Shown: positions 56,622-64,000 of the stretch, piece after piece
Numbering within the stretch: the first letter of the stretch is position 1
How the letters are laid out: each line of letters opens with the position of its first letter
From: Alteromonas sp. KC3
GTDB taxonomy: Bacteria; Pseudomonadota; Gammaproteobacteria; Enterobacterales; Alteromonadaceae
Reading direction: 5' to 3'
Assembly (NCBI RefSeq): GCF_016756315.1
Contig: NZ_AP024235.1
Span: forward strand, 3,100,001-3,164,000
DNA length: 64,000 nt
Notes under the pieces: model-generated
Database searches by the model: none
The model's input: the letters and a program-made list of their open reading frames with translations, nothing else
What the model was told of the DNA's origin: nothing
Program-made: the position numbers and the translations under genes

Positions 56622-59237
56622 ATGAAGAGCCTATTGAGTGTTTTTACCGCTGTTACAGTAAGTACAGCACCCGTTATTAATGCAGAACCCGATGTTTTTA
56701 TGTCGTTCGATTTCCAGAACGGTGAATTAGAGCGCGGCTTTGACGATTGGTATTATTCGGATAAGGGAGAAAATCCCTGCCAAATATACAATGGCGAAGC
56801 GCAATCTAAGCTTTGTCGAGCAGATGGTTCCAAGTTTTATCCCTATTATAATGAAAGAAACTCTGATCATATGGGTTGGCTTCAATACGGATATATTGAC
56901 TCAAGTTCTGAGTTTTCTGTCGAAGGAACATCGCTTCGAGTTCATCTCACAGGCGGAATGTATAAAGATGCTAACGGTAACTCACAATCCGATGGCACAC
57001 CGCTTAGAAGTAAAAAAGAGTTCGTCTCTGATGAAGACTTAGGTGTACAGTCGCTTCTACCAGGCGATATAGCCTTATATTACAAGGGCCCGACACCAAC
57101 GAGCAAGATTGAACAATTTTCGGGAAAGAACCGCTTAACTGTGTGGGTTTTAATGCCGAGAAATAGTGTAGATATCGATAAGTATTCTGCAGAGTTCTAT
57201 AATTCACCAGTCAAAAGCTTTTCGTTTTATCCATTTGTAGATACGAGTAAAGGTGCACATTACTATCACCACGCCGCTAATATTCCTATGGGGGGATGGA
57301 CTAAAATACAGTTTGATGCAAGCCCCACTCACAAAAATAGTGGTGGTGTTAACGACCTTCACGCATTCGCTGAGGGCGGGACAGAATATGCAGGCAGCGG
57401 TACAGATTATTTTGCCAATATTGCGGCATTTAACCTTCGAGCTGATTTTTCTAAATATTTGCCAGCAAACAGTGTGTATTACATTGACGAAGTAAGCACA
57501 AATTATAAGCCTTACGAAAACGAAGAAACTATCAAAACGCTTGCAGTAGGCTACTCGCCCGATTCAAGCGAATTCGACATTTCTTTTGAAGATAAATATC
57601 GTTGTTTAGATTGCTCAGCAAAGTATGAGGTACGGTACTCTTTCGAGCCAATTGACAATAGCAATTTTGAGGGCGCATTCACACCAGCTTTTGTCACAAA
57701 TTTCGACAGAAGACAATCAAATGCAGAAGGCGTTATCTACAAACCTAATAATGGCTACAATCTACTTTGGGCATCTTTGAAACTAAGAGGTGAGCACCTT
57801 ACGTACCTATCGGAACGTAGCACTGTCTACTTCGCCGTTCGCGATATTTCAGAGCGCGCTGAAGGTAATTATTATGAAGAAGACAATATGCTTGTTGATG
57901 TTCCAGGAGTTGGCCAGGTAGCGAAAAAAAACCTTGTTAAGACTATCGACTACACTATTGTAGATGTTAATTACCCATTGCAAATCAAGACGTCTGAAAT
58001 CAATCAACCGGTTGTTGGTTATAATTACGAGCAGGAAATTGTGGTTGAAGGTGGTAAAAGCCCCTACAATCTTCAAGCAATAGGGCTGCCCAATGGCCTA
58101 ACGTTAGAGGGCAACAAGTTAGTTGGTGTTGCATCACAAGCAAGCTCCGACACCGTCATCCTTTCTGCGATTGATAACGTAGGCCAAACAACTGATGTTG
58201 AGCTAGAAATAGATGTACGAACTGAAGACCAATTGAGAGTTGGTCAATGCAAAGTGCTAGTAGAGTTCGGCCAAACCTATTTACCATCAAGCTACTTCGA
58301 CAGCGTTTTTCATGACATATACACGGGCGTATATCAAAGTGGAATGACGACTTTAGTTGGTTCCAACGCGGAGTATAACTATCAAGGGATCTCAGGCTCA
58401 GGCATCTATCTGGATGCAGGCGATAAAATAAGACTTGTTTGGAGAAATATTGGCGAAGACGCTATTTCATTTGCTCCACGCCTTTCTTTTTCAGTACAAA
58501 ATCGATTTAACCAAGCAGAAAGTCATGAGTGGATATCGCTAGATATTGCGAATGCAACGAGTGGAAATACAACCGTTTCCGAGCTAATGGTACCTGCGCC
58601 ATTAAATCCGTACAGCATTAATGTAAATAGCAACTTTTCTAACAACAAAACACTTTTGTTAGAAAGAATCGAAGTGGTAAGTGCCCAATTCGACCAATCT
58701 GATTATTGTGAAATGCCAATAAACTTTACGAAGGCGATAGAAGCGCAAGCATCTCAAACAAGTGTGGTTTTGGCAGACTTTTCTTTACAAAACTCGAGTG
58801 AATTCGAACTTCATGAAAGCCTAAACTCGGTATTTATGGATAACTACACGGGGTTTTACGAACAGGGGCTCGGAATAGTAATTGGAAATAACGGAAAATA
58901 TAACTACCAAGGAATAAAAGGTGACGGCATTAATATTGAAGCTAATGCGCAGTTAAAAGTTACCTGGAAGAATTTTAGTAGCGAAGAATTAGTGTTTGCA
59001 CCAATGGTTTCTTTTGATTATGAGGGTAGACAAATTCATGGGGGCACTTGGTTTGAGCTATCACAAACAACAGTTTCTGGCTTCGATCAAATCGCGCAAG
59101 AGCCTGGCACAGGGTACAGTCAGTTTGAATTGGCTGATTTAAACATTACATGGTTAGATTTAATAAATATAAGTTCAAACGTATCAGTTAACAGTTCGCT
59201 AGTTGTCGAAAAAATAGAGCTAATTTATGGCGCTTAG
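56622..59237 (+). CDS. large exported protein with a repeated C-terminal domain
   Basis: 871 residues from ATG 56622 (CAGGAG 7 nt upstream). A Sec signal (MKSLLSVFTAVTVSTAPVINA) is followed by a long N-terminal region of about 430 residues like a carbohydrate-binding/lyase-associated fold with many aromatic residues (FDDWYYSDKGENPC, FYPYYNERNSDHMGWLQYGY). Next comes an Ig-like He_PIG-type domain near 455-545 (GGKSPYNLQAIGLPNGLTLEG). Last are two copies of one module of about 130 residues, each with a similar D-YTG-Y start, a YNYQGI motif and a V-W-N end. I do not recognise the whole protein. It is likely extracellular or outer-membrane-associated, binding or modifying the polymer. It has no PEP-CTERM tail. 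Confidence 0.7.
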   Translation: MKSLLSVFTAVTVSTAPVINAEPDVFMSFDFQNGELERGFDDWYYSDKGENPCQIYNGEAQSKLCRADGSKFYPYYNERNSDHMGWLQYGYIDSSSEFSVEGTSLRVHLTGGMYKDANGNSQSDGTPLRSKKEFVSDEDLGVQSLLPGDIALYYKGPTPTSKIEQFSGKNRLTVWVLMPRNSVDIDKYSAEFYNSPVKSFSFYPFVDTSKGAHYYHHAANIPMGGWTKIQFDASPTHKNSGGVNDLHAFAEGGTEYAGSGTDYFANIAAFNLRADFSKYLPANSVYYIDEVSTNYKPYENEETIKTLAVGYSPDSSEFDISFEDKYRCLDCSAKYEVRYSFEPIDNSNFEGAFTPAFVTNFDRRQSNAEGVIYKPNNGYNLLWASLKLRGEHLTYLSERSTVYFAVRDISERAEGNYYEEDNMLVDVPGVGQVAKKNLVKTIDYTIVDVNYPLQIKTSEINQPVVGYNYEQEIVVEGGKSPYNLQAIGLPNGLTLEGNKLVGVASQASSDTVILSAIDNVGQTTDVELEIDVRTEDQLRVGQCKVLVEFGQTYLPSSYFDSVFHDIYTGVYQSGMTTLVGSNAEYNYQGISGSGIYLDAGDKIRLVWRNIGEDAISFAPRLSFSVQNRFNQAESHEWISLDIANATSGNTTVSELMVPAPLNPYSINVNSNFSNNKTLLLERIEVVSAQFDQSDYCEMPINFTKAIEAQASQTSVVLADFSLQNSSEFELHESLNSVFMDNYTGFYEQGLGIVIGNNGKYNYQGIKGDGINIEANAQLKVTWKNFSSEELVFAPMVSFDYEGRQIHGGTWFELSQTTVSGFDQIAQEPGTGYSQFELADLNITWLDLINISSNVSVNSSLVVEKIELIYGA

Positions 59238-59260
59238 CGTCGCTTTCGAAGTATATGTCT

Positions 59261-59290
59261 AGGGAGCCCAAATAGGGCTCCCTTGCTTTA
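59261..59290 (+). terminator. terminator-like hairpin after the large exported protein gene
   Basis: AGGGAGCCC, loop AAATA, GGGCTCCCT, then TGCTTTA; the T tract is weak. It may work in both directions between convergent genes. Confidence 0.6.
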
Positions 59291-59318
59291 TTAGCCCTTT
59301 AAATTTGTTAGCCAATAC

Positions 59319-60740
59319 TTAACTACTTTTTTTTGGCATCAAGCTCAGCAACATCTTAAGCAACGGATGCTCGGTGACTTTCAATGCAGTGAACCAAAAC
59401 ACAGCTACAAATAAAGAGTGTAAAGAAACAACTAACAGTGACCCTGCATCCCATGAAAATACGTGAAGTGGAACTATTGGCAAAATACAAATCATCATCA
59501 CAGCCATACTCTTGCTGCAAGACCTGATAAAATCACTAGGTCCAATATTAAGGTATTTATTGAGATAGAAGGAAGTGACAATAAACCTAAATAACTCCAC
59601 TAGTATTAAAGACATAGCTATTGCTTCTAATCCATACGGTGCAACCAATATTAATGTCACTAATCGCGCAACTGTGGTAACAACACTTGTCCTCAAAAGC
59701 TGAACTTCTAAGCCTGTACTGGTCAGTAATTCGTTCACATACCGACTAATCGTCGCGATACCAAAAGCAACACATAGGTATGGAATAAGAACGATGGCGT
59801 CCACCCACTGTTCCCCGAATAGAACTAACACTACAAGTTCCGCATGATAGCCGAGGTAGACCAAAAACGGCCATGCGATACAGGTGACTACGCAAACTAT
59901 CTCTAAGTAGGTTCCTTGAACATTTTTCTTTTCTCGTTTTAATTTTGAAAAAAGAGGAACCAAAACACGCTTTATCGCATTAAACAAAAAGTGGTCAAGC
60001 ATCATAATGGCGGCAGTTCCCTTATCGAGTATCGCAACGGCCTCTTCAGTTAACAACTTTCCTACGATGATAGGCTGCCCTTGTTCATTAGAGCTATTTA
60101 GGATATTTGCCCCTCCGACTCGAAAAACAAACGGTAGCACTTGTTTAGCATATTGAAATTTTGGGAAGTAAAAACGGCGATTTGGCGCTAATAACTTAAC
60201 CATAATAATGGTCGTGATTGTTGCTGATAAAGATGCATAGGCTAGACTCAGCGCACCGAACCCGTCATAAGCAAGATAGATTGCAATAGTCAGATGCACT
60301 GTTTGACTAAACACAGTAACGCAAGCAAGCCTTTTGAAATCTAGATTTCTTCTAATCTGGCTTTGTTCCAGTATACCTATAGGGATAAGCAAAAGGTTAA
60401 TACAAAAAATATTGAGGATTTCGCCAATTTCAGCGTTCGAATAATATTTTCCAATTGAATCGGAAGAGCAATAAATTATGAAACTGAGTGAAATACATAT
60501 AAACCATGAAACAAAAAGTGCACCCGACTTCTTTTCATCAGTTAATTGCTCTTCTTTTATCAAATAGCTTGATAGCCCCATATCTCTAAACATCTGAGCA
60601 ACCGCGAAAATAGCACCTGCTATTGCAAATGTTCCGATTTCTGTTGGAGTAAGCAACCGTGCAAGAACAACTACAGAAACAATCCTAATAATGACTTCAA
60701 GATAATTTGATGCAAAAGACCACAAAAATGCACTTCTCAC
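59319..60740 (-). CDS. polysaccharide flippase, Wzx/MOP family
   Basis: 473 residues, about 12-14 membrane helices. The N-terminal FASNYLEVIIRIVSVVVLARLLTPTEIG and GTFAIAGAIFAVAQMFRDMGLSSYLIK stretches are characteristic of PST-type flippases (for example of the colanic acid WzxC kind). It would move lipid-linked repeat units across the inner membrane. It is a single leftward gene, separated by 258 nt from the sulfotransferase gene upstream. Confidence 0.9.
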   Translation of the reverse strand: MRSAFLWSFASNYLEVIIRIVSVVVLARLLTPTEIGTFAIAGAIFAVAQMFRDMGLSSYLIKEEQLTDEKKSGALFVSWFICISLSFIIYCSSDSIGKYYSNAEIGEILNIFCINLLLIPIGILEQSQIRRNLDFKRLACVTVFSQTVHLTIAIYLAYDGFGALSLAYASLSATITTIIMVKLLAPNRRFYFPKFQYAKQVLPFVFRVGGANILNSSNEQGQPIIVGKLLTEEAVAILDKGTAAIMMLDHFLFNAIKRVLVPLFSKLKREKKNVQGTYLEIVCVVTCIAWPFLVYLGYHAELVVLVLFGEQWVDAIVLIPYLCVAFGIATISRYVNELLTSTGLEVQLLRTSVVTTVARLVTLILVAPYGLEAIAMSLILVELFRFIVTSFYLNKYLNIGPSDFIRSCSKSMAVMMICILPIVPLHVFSWDAGSLLVVSLHSLFVAVFWFTALKVTEHPLLKMLLSLMPKKSS

Positions 60741-60998
60741 GGATATACCTGTAGTGAAAAACGGAAGGAAAAATATAAGAGCTAGACAAGCTATTCTGCT
60801 AGCTAAACCTTAAACCTAAAATAAAGTGGTAGATAAGGCTGACCCAATTCCATTGAAGAAAACCAAATGTTATCTACGCTGCCAATATTACTTGTTTCTT
60901 ATAAGCTTGTCTTAACTAAGTACTTCTTTAATTGGAGCTAAGTAACGAGAAAAGCCTAAAGACTTTCTTTTTCAAAGAGCCTTAAAGGTTGCGCTTAG
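60741..60998. other. intergenic region upstream of the flippase gene
   Basis: 258 nt with no gene and no strong terminator. It is moderately AT-rich and includes short repeats of AGCTAG/GCTAGCT around 60782-60805. It should hold the flippase promoter. Confidence 0.4.
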
Positions 60999-61823
60999 TT
61001 AACTCACGCAATGTGCATCAAGTTTAGTCATCAACGTTTGACAAAGCCTCTCCACCTCATCATTTAACTTAGTACCACTTTCTTTTTTTATAGAGCTTTT
61101 TGAAAATGTCTTTGAAAAATCATAGTCTAAAAGGTCTACTTTTAGTTTGTCAGATAGCTTTGAAAAATGTTTCTCTGGTTCAAACATGAGGTTTTCATAT
61201 TTCCACAGAACCACATCTTCACGCTTTTCCAACCCTTGATAGAAAAATAGTGAGTTTCTTACAAACCAAAACAGACAAGCACAATCCAATTCTGTGAGTG
61301 AATCTGAATAAACTGCCTTTACAGTTTCAACTAATTCTTTAGGAACATTTTGTGAGCGCCAATTATTCTCATCACGATCGAGAATAGGTTGCAAATTTCC
61401 TCGGCCAGATGTTTTTGGAAACTTTTTAAGGTCAGAGAGTGCCACATCGAGATAATTCCGATACAACCAAACAGCAGTAATATTCTCAAGCGTGTCCAAT
61501 AGACTAATGGCATTCTGGCTCTCGACTAAGGGCTTCATGACTATTAGAGGAGCTTTGACTTTACCTAGCGTCACTTTTACATCTGATAAACCGTTTAATC
61601 TTATGTTATTCGGGCATTCTGATGATAGCGAACTAAATTCTCCAAAAGTACGAGTGTAGGTAAAAGAGTCGAGTACTCTGGATAGTAATGTTGTGCCTGA
61701 CCTTTGACACCCTAGTATCGCGACGATTCTTGACGACGAGTTAGTGGCATATCTAATTTGCTGATAGAACGGCTTAATATATTTTGAAATTTTTGTTGTG
61801 GAGTCTGTAACTTTACTTTTCAT
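60999..61823 (-). CDS. sulfotransferase family protein
   Basis: 274 residues. The 5'-phosphosulfate loop of PAPS-dependent sulfotransferases, VAILGCQRSGTTLLSRVL, is at 34-51, with the 3'-phosphate region WLYRNYLDVALSDLKKF. Downstream KYENLMFEPEKHFSKLSDKL is also typical. It would add sulfate to a sugar hydroxyl, pointing to a sulfated exopolysaccharide as in many marine bacteria. It is 8 nt after the upstream glycosyltransferase gene. Confidence 0.88.
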   Translation of the reverse strand: MKSKVTDSTTKISKYIKPFYQQIRYATNSSSRIVAILGCQRSGTTLLSRVLDSFTYTRTFGEFSSLSSECPNNIRLNGLSDVKVTLGKVKAPLIVMKPLVESQNAISLLDTLENITAVWLYRNYLDVALSDLKKFPKTSGRGNLQPILDRDENNWRSQNVPKELVETVKAVYSDSLTELDCACLFWFVRNSLFFYQGLEKREDVVLWKYENLMFEPEKHFSKLSDKLKVDLLDYDFSKTFSKSSIKKESGTKLNDEVERLCQTLMTKLDAHCVS

Positions 61824-61831
61824 TTTGTGTT

Positions 61832-63013
61832 TTACTCATCAAATGTCTGTTTTGCACACCAATCCCACGTGTACTTTCCAAATACTTCAGCACGTTGCTG
61901 CCTATCATTTTCTTTAGCTAAAAGCTGTAATAGGGCATCTCTCATGTTGTGGCTGTCGTCTACGTCAACCAAAACACCCAAACCTTTTTCGCTCTCCATA
62001 ATATCAGGCGCACTGCCAACCTTGGTACTTACCGCTGAGCAACCACAAGCCAATGCTTCTGTAAGCACATTGGGGCTCCCCTCCCCTCTACTTGATAAGC
62101 AAAAAACATCTGCTGCATTATACCAGTCGACTAGTGTTTCGTTAGGAACGGCACCTACAAAATGCACGAAGTTTTCTAACTCTTTTTCCCTTACCAGTTT
62201 TTTCAACTCGCTTCTGTAATCGCCTTCAGGCCCTTCTGAACCTAATATGTAGAAGTGAAACAGCTTTTCTTTCGATTCAATTTCAGCCATGGCCTTAATG
62301 ACAACATCGAAGCCCTTTCGATGAATAAGCGATCCTACGCCAAGCACAATTCTATGCTCTTTCGGCAGCTTTAAAAGCGCTCTACTCTCTTCAACAGGCT
62401 TGTAGTAAAACATTTCGGTGTCTACGCCATTTCGAATTACAGTGACCTTTTCCGGGCTTACTCCCATTGATATCGCTTGATTAGCCATCTCAGTACTAAG
62501 CGAAATAATGCTATCAACTTTATTTAAATACTGTGCTACAGACGCCTGACGTACGTCACCATCTTGAATATGAAAGGCTTCCATCCCTCTAAGTGTTACT
62601 CTATACGGCACACCATAACGGTTACTTAAATAGTCACCTGTTGGAAGGTCTGGGAAAGTCCAATGCAAGTCAATCAAATCAAAATCGAAGCCTATTTCGT
62701 TAATCACCTTTTTCACTGCGCTGCGATAGGTAGGAATTTCAATCCCTTTTGCATATCCTGGAATTGACAGGTATCTGGGGTGATATATGGTCAGATTACC
62801 ACGCTGGGTCTTAGCAGGAATATTCCTTAGGTGTTTAAACTTATCAATAAAGGAATGCAACGGTGACCAAGGTATAGGGTTAATAACCGTGACATCGGCA
62901 TACTTAGCCATGGCATTTAAGCGGTTATACACAAATATACCGTGATTAGGTTTTTCCGAATTTGGAAACAAATAACTGATAGCGAGTATTTTTTTTCTGT
63001 TGCTAGATGACAT
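61832..63013 (-). CDS. glycosyltransferase family 4
   Basis: 393 residues, GT-B fold. The N-terminal ILAISYLFPNSEKPNHGIFVYNRL, IDLHWTFPDLPTG, the central VTVIRNGVDTEMFYYKP and the C-terminal HRIVLGVGSLIHRKGFDVVIKAM and SSRGEGSPNVLTEALACGCSAV are GT4 hallmarks, with the E-x7-E nucleotide-sugar motif. It acts in cytosolic repeat-unit assembly. It is 3 nt after the acyltransferase gene and 8 nt before the sulfotransferase gene, in one operon. Confidence 0.9.
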   Translation of the reverse strand: MSSSNRKKILAISYLFPNSEKPNHGIFVYNRLNAMAKYADVTVINPIPWSPLHSFIDKFKHLRNIPAKTQRGNLTIYHPRYLSIPGYAKGIEIPTYRSAVKKVINEIGFDFDLIDLHWTFPDLPTGDYLSNRYGVPYRVTLRGMEAFHIQDGDVRQASVAQYLNKVDSIISLSTEMANQAISMGVSPEKVTVIRNGVDTEMFYYKPVEESRALLKLPKEHRIVLGVGSLIHRKGFDVVIKAMAEIESKEKLFHFYILGSEGPEGDYRSELKKLVREKELENFVHFVGAVPNETLVDWYNAADVFCLSSRGEGSPNVLTEALACGCSAVSTKVGSAPDIMESEKGLGVLVDVDDSHNMRDALLQLLAKENDRQQRAEVFGKYTWDWCAKQTFDE

Positions 63014-63016
63014 AGC

Positions 63017-64000
63017 CTACTTAACTTTCCCTACAAACTTTGTGCACAAATCATTCAAGATGTTTTTTAAGTTGCTTTTTTGTTTTTCTGACCAATAACC
63101 TACGGTAAATACGATTAATAAGGGAATCAATAGAAGGCTTAATCTATAAAAAGAATCTTCGAGGTCGGTAGGTGTAATAGCAGCAATCAGCTGTATAAGT
63201 GGCCTATGAAAAAGGTAAAGCGCAAAAGTACACGCAGCAACCTTCCTGATGGCACTAGCATACCTCTCTAATATGTAGCCTCCATAATGTAATATCGACG
63301 GTGCAAAATAGAGGTGTATGCAAAACATTATTGCATCAAAGTAATCGCCATATACTTCTTTTCTAGCTATAAGGGAACTTGAAAACTCTATTTTACGTAT
63401 TTCAGGACCCACAAGGACCATCGCAACTACCGCACTAAATGAAATTAGCACTGAAAGAAGTGAGTTAGTTTGGCGCGCATTATTTGACATCACTCGATAT
63501 AAATAATAACCCAGTAACCAAATAGGGAAAAGCGCCACAATCGTAGGCCCGGCCAAAACTAAAATCAATGCAAGCCAAGCATACTTCCAGTTAGACTTAA
63601 AATAAAATACGGCAGCAAATGCAATGTAGTAAATCCATTCAAACGTTAATGACCAAAATGGTTGATTGATACCTGGATTTAACCCAAGGTCCCAAACATT
63701 TTGAATCATCAAGAAAGACAGGAAATATGTAAGTAGATAGCTATCAGTCTCAAACGGCCAAGGCCCTTCCGTGTAGAATTCAGGGTTAATAGAATAACCA
63801 ATGGAGTCGGCAATAAAAGTGATCAACAACGCAGGAACTACAACTGAATAGAGCCTACTTACTCGTGCTATAGAGTAGTCTTTTAATTCAGTCTCTTTAG
63901 TCGATGATATATATGAAATGACGAATCCTGACATGACAAAGAATATCATCACAGCAGTTTGGTCATAATGTTTAGTCTGCCAAAACAAACCATTACTTAT
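63017..64000 (-). CDS. membrane acyltransferase, acyltransferase 3 family (N-terminus off the right edge)
   Basis: The frame is open through position 64000 with no stop, so the N-terminus is outside; a TTG at 63988 inside the family fold is not a convincing start. The visible 327 residues have about eight or nine membrane helices. MIFFVMSGFVISYISSTK belongs to the second conserved block, so the first helix with its RG..A....YH motif should be just beyond the edge. INPFWSLTFEWIYY-like (GINQPFWSLTFEWIYYIAF) is typical of OafA-like O-acyltransferases. It probably acetylates the polymer and leads an operon with a glycosyltransferase and sulfotransferase. Confidence 0.88.
   Translation of the reverse strand: MSNGLFWQTKHYDQTAVMIFFVMSGFVISYISSTKETELKDYSIARVSRLYSVVVPALLITFIADSIGYSINPEFYTEGPWPFETDSYLLTYFLSFLMIQNVWDLGLNPGINQPFWSLTFEWIYYIAFAAVFYFKSNWKYAWLALILVLAGPTIVALFPIWLLGYYLYRVMSNNARQTNSLLSVLISFSAVVAMVLVGPEIRKIEFSSSLIARKEVYGDYFDAIMFCIHLYFAPSILHYGGYILERYASAIRKVAACTFALYLFHRPLIQLIAAITPTDLEDSFYRLSLLLIPLLIVFTVGYWSEKQKSNLKNILNDLCTKFVGKVK

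Overview
The window looks like chromosomal DNA of a marine gammaproteobacterium of the order Alteromonadales, most likely Alteromonas or a close relative. This rests on the iscR / desulfurase / sufB order, the queA-tgt-yajC-secD-secF block, a 531-residue isocitrate lyase paired with malate synthase G, a yjfI-to-yjfC type cluster, and PEP-CTERM-like proteins ending in a Ser-Ala-Pro-Ser motif, a membrane helix and Arg-Arg. It is inference from protein families, not from rRNA. I see no tRNA, rRNA, CRISPR array, insertion sequence or prophage.

Layout. 1-4.7 kb: iron-sulfur assembly, all leftward (trmJ, cysE, iscR, an IscS-like desulfurase, sufB cut by the window edge). Two promoters here carry type 1 IscR boxes. 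4.9-8.2 kb: suhB, then a divergent pair of a membrane acyltransferase and a membrane-bound LytTR regulator. 8.2-13.8 kb: the leftward queA-tgt-yajC-secD-secF block. 13.8-14.4 kb: a candidate small RNA and a small DUF6471 gene. 14.6-20.4 kb: a rightward membrane-stress cluster like E. coli yjfI-J-K-L-M-C with a potassium channel inserted and a rhomboid protease at its end. 20.4-25.9 kb: a VC0807-family protein and an ABC transporter with a secreted AttH-like lipocalin. 25.9-29.7 kb: glutaminase, alkaline phosphatase and CheV. 30-35.3 kb: the glyoxylate shunt, aceA, a LysR regulator and glcB.

35.4-64 kb: a large exopolysaccharide / exosortase (XrtA, PEP-CTERM) neighbourhood that runs off the right edge. 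It holds two PEP-CTERM-like proteins, a PrsT-type TPR lipoprotein, a FemAB-like protein, an exosortase-associated acyltransferase, three glycosyltransferases, a polysaccharide deacetylase, a flippase, a sulfotransferase, a membrane acyltransferase and a nucleotide-sugar epimerase. No exosortase gene lies inside the window.

The most interesting part is 37.5-41.4 kb, a leftward operon in which four consecutive genes overlap end to start: a Tat-exported protein of unknown function, a 76-residue PqqD-like protein, an HprK-related kinase and a nucleotidyltransferase, followed by the epimerase. Its putative promoter is of the sigma-54 (-24/-12) type, as are those of both PEP-CTERM-like genes. I infer one RpoN-controlled programme for building and decorating the cell surface, in which the PqqD/kinase/nucleotidyltransferase trio, whose parts resemble tailoring enzymes of some lasso-peptide clusters, may modify a protein or peptide.
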